Source: an uncultured Romboutsia sp. (GTDB taxonomy: Bacteria > Bacillota > Clostridia > Peptostreptococcales > Peptostreptococcaceae). From it: 6,041 nt of DNA. Location: positions 1-6,041 of the forward strand of contig CALESE010000019.1 of NCBI GenBank assembly GCA_937907205.1. Reading direction: 5' to 3'. Of this stretch, positions 5,230-6,041 are shown piece by piece (the stretch's first letter is position 1; each line of letters opens with the position of its first letter). Position numbers and translations under genes: made by a program. A model generated the notes under the pieces. It was not told where the DNA came from. It saw only the letters and a list, made by a program, of their open reading frames with translations, and made no database searches.

Positions 5230-6041
5230 TTACTCCTTATCGTGTATACCCATTATTAAATATTCAAGTACATTCTTTTTATCACTATTTCTGTTATTAG
5301 CATGACTGTATTCTTCGTGTACTACCTTAACATTATCACCAAAATGTTTTTTAGCTACATTTATTAAATCGTCAATACTAGCAGTATATCTATTAGTTGC
5401 TTGTTTTTGTGTATCTATTGGATAAGCATAACTTAATGCTACATTTATTTTATTTTCCTTACAAAATCTAAATAAGAAATCAATCTCATTCAATGCATGT
5501 TTTCTTTGACTAAGAGGTGATTGATATCTACCTTCCCTATATATTCCTTTTGATATAGCTCCTCTACTTAACGATATTTCTGGATAATCATATAATACAA
5601 CTGTATTAAGAATATGATAATATCTTGAGTATTGCATATCTGTATATGGAGGATCTATATATATAAAACCTACTTCATTTTTTATACTTTCTTCTGTCTC
5701 TAATAGTGTTCTAAAGTCTTTGTTATAGCACTTATTATTATTCTGTGATAATACAAAATCATCATTATTAAATTCATTTAGTTTATCTATAAATATATCA
5801 TATATACTTCTTGCTTTTAACCTTAACATTCTTTTCTTACTAGTTTCCATATTTAATGGTTGTGCCATATGACCATCTTTAGCAAAAACACACTCTTTCA
5901 TTGCGAAAAATAAACTTGTAAAAAGAATACTCTTTGTTGTTTTACATTCTATAAACTCAATAGCATATCTAATAGAATCTATATCCATAGATTGTTTTAT
6001 CCCAAAGTAACTACTTGAATAATACAATGTGAATAATACAT
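5230..6041 (-). CDS. D12-class adenine DNA methyltransferase, N-terminus beyond the window
   Basis: The frame is open to the window edge: residues VLFT precede a TTG codon at 6027 that would otherwise be taken as a start, so about 270 C-terminal residues are seen. YYSSSYFGIKQSMDIDSIR is the segment that follows motif I in D12-class enzymes, and IDPPYTDMQYSRYYHIL (DPPY about 125-128 residues after that TTG) is the catalytic motif with the family's typical QYSRYYH extension. The enzyme transfers methyl groups to N6 of adenine in a specific DNA sequence. The AdoMet-binding FxGxG motif must lie in the missing part. The gene ends in a TAA two bases before the next methyltransferase ATG, so the two form one operon. 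As a second, different methyltransferase it would protect the other strand of an asymmetric site. No lesion is visible. Confidence 0.88.
   Translation of the reverse strand, partial: VLFTLYYSSSYFGIKQSMDIDSIRYAIEFIECKTTKSILFTSLFFAMKECVFAKDGHMAQPLNMETSKKRMLRLKARSIYDIFIDKLNEFNNDDFVLSQNNNKCYNKDFRTLLETEESIKNEVGFIYIDPPYTDMQYSRYYHILNTVVLYDYPEISLSRGAISKGIYREGRYQSPLSQRKHALNEIDFLFRFCKENKINVALSYAYPIDTQKQATNRYTASIDDLINVAKKHFGDNVKVVHEEYSHANNRNSDKKNVLEYLIMGIHDKE
5233..5238 (-). promoter_or_regulatory. ribosome binding site inside the end of the D12 gene
   Basis: AAGGAG on the minus strand forms the last two sense codons (Lys-Glu) of the D12 methyltransferase and lies 5 bases before the ATG of the next gene. 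The 2-base gap between stop and start points to translational coupling, which would keep the two methyltransferases in balance. Confidence 0.75.

Noticed and set aside
3594..5300. Three plus-strand reading frames (3594-3839, 4038-4286, 4893-5300) antisense to the methyltransferases
   Set aside because: The hydrophobic translations come from complementing Asn/Lys/Glu-rich codons. The minus-strand motifs decide which strand codes.
6025..6027. TTG at 6027 as the true start of the D12 methyltransferase
   Set aside because: The frame stays open to the window edge, and the N-terminal AdoMet motif expected of the family is missing, so the gene must begin outside the window.

Overview
The window is very AT-rich, low-GC DNA with ATA/AGA/TTA-rich codon use, strong purine-rich ribosome binding sites and AT-only hairpins. 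This points to a Firmicute of the class Clostridia; a Clostridioides/Romboutsia-like genome is plausible but cannot be proven from the sequence. Two decayed mobile-element genes and a possible tmRNA-end attachment site suggest an accessory island or a much-rearranged defence locus.

Layout. Bases 1-250 hold no convincing gene. On the minus strand they carry a short stretch resembling the 3' end of a tmRNA (ssrA) gene, ending in CGTCTCCACCA and followed by a strong hairpin with a T tract. Bases 301-906 (minus) are a decayed small serine recombinase with at least two frameshifts and two in-frame stops. Bases 907-1145 hold two similar plus-strand promoters, each with the same 12-base word GACGTCACATCA at the expected transcription start. 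Bases about 1146-1410 are a decayed, truncated copy of the 5' part of the next gene. Bases 1426-2571 (plus) encode a 381-residue protein with an N-terminal ribbon-helix-helix domain and two tandem PD-(D/E)XK-like nuclease repeats, which is the likely restriction endonuclease. Bases 2645-2986 (plus) encode a small acidic protein of unknown function. Bases 2987-3607 carry hairpins and the C-terminal remnant of an IS256-family transposase. Bases 3608-6041 (minus) hold two translationally coupled DNA amino-methyltransferase genes, the upstream one cut by the window edge.

How it works together (inference). Two different methyltransferases facing a single endonuclease chain with two catalytic-type motifs is the expected pattern of a type II restriction-modification system with an asymmetric recognition site: each methyltransferase protects one strand and each nuclease repeat would cut one strand. 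The unusual part is control. The putative endonuclease carries its own DNA-binding domain of a type common in autorepressors and antitoxins. Its promoters carry a repeated operator-like word. An internal ribosome binding site plus ATG at codon 51 could give a second, nuclease-only product. Self-repression by an endonuclease-fused regulator would be an alternative to the separate controller proteins of many restriction-modification systems. The decayed tandem copy upstream shows that the locus was duplicated and one copy lost.
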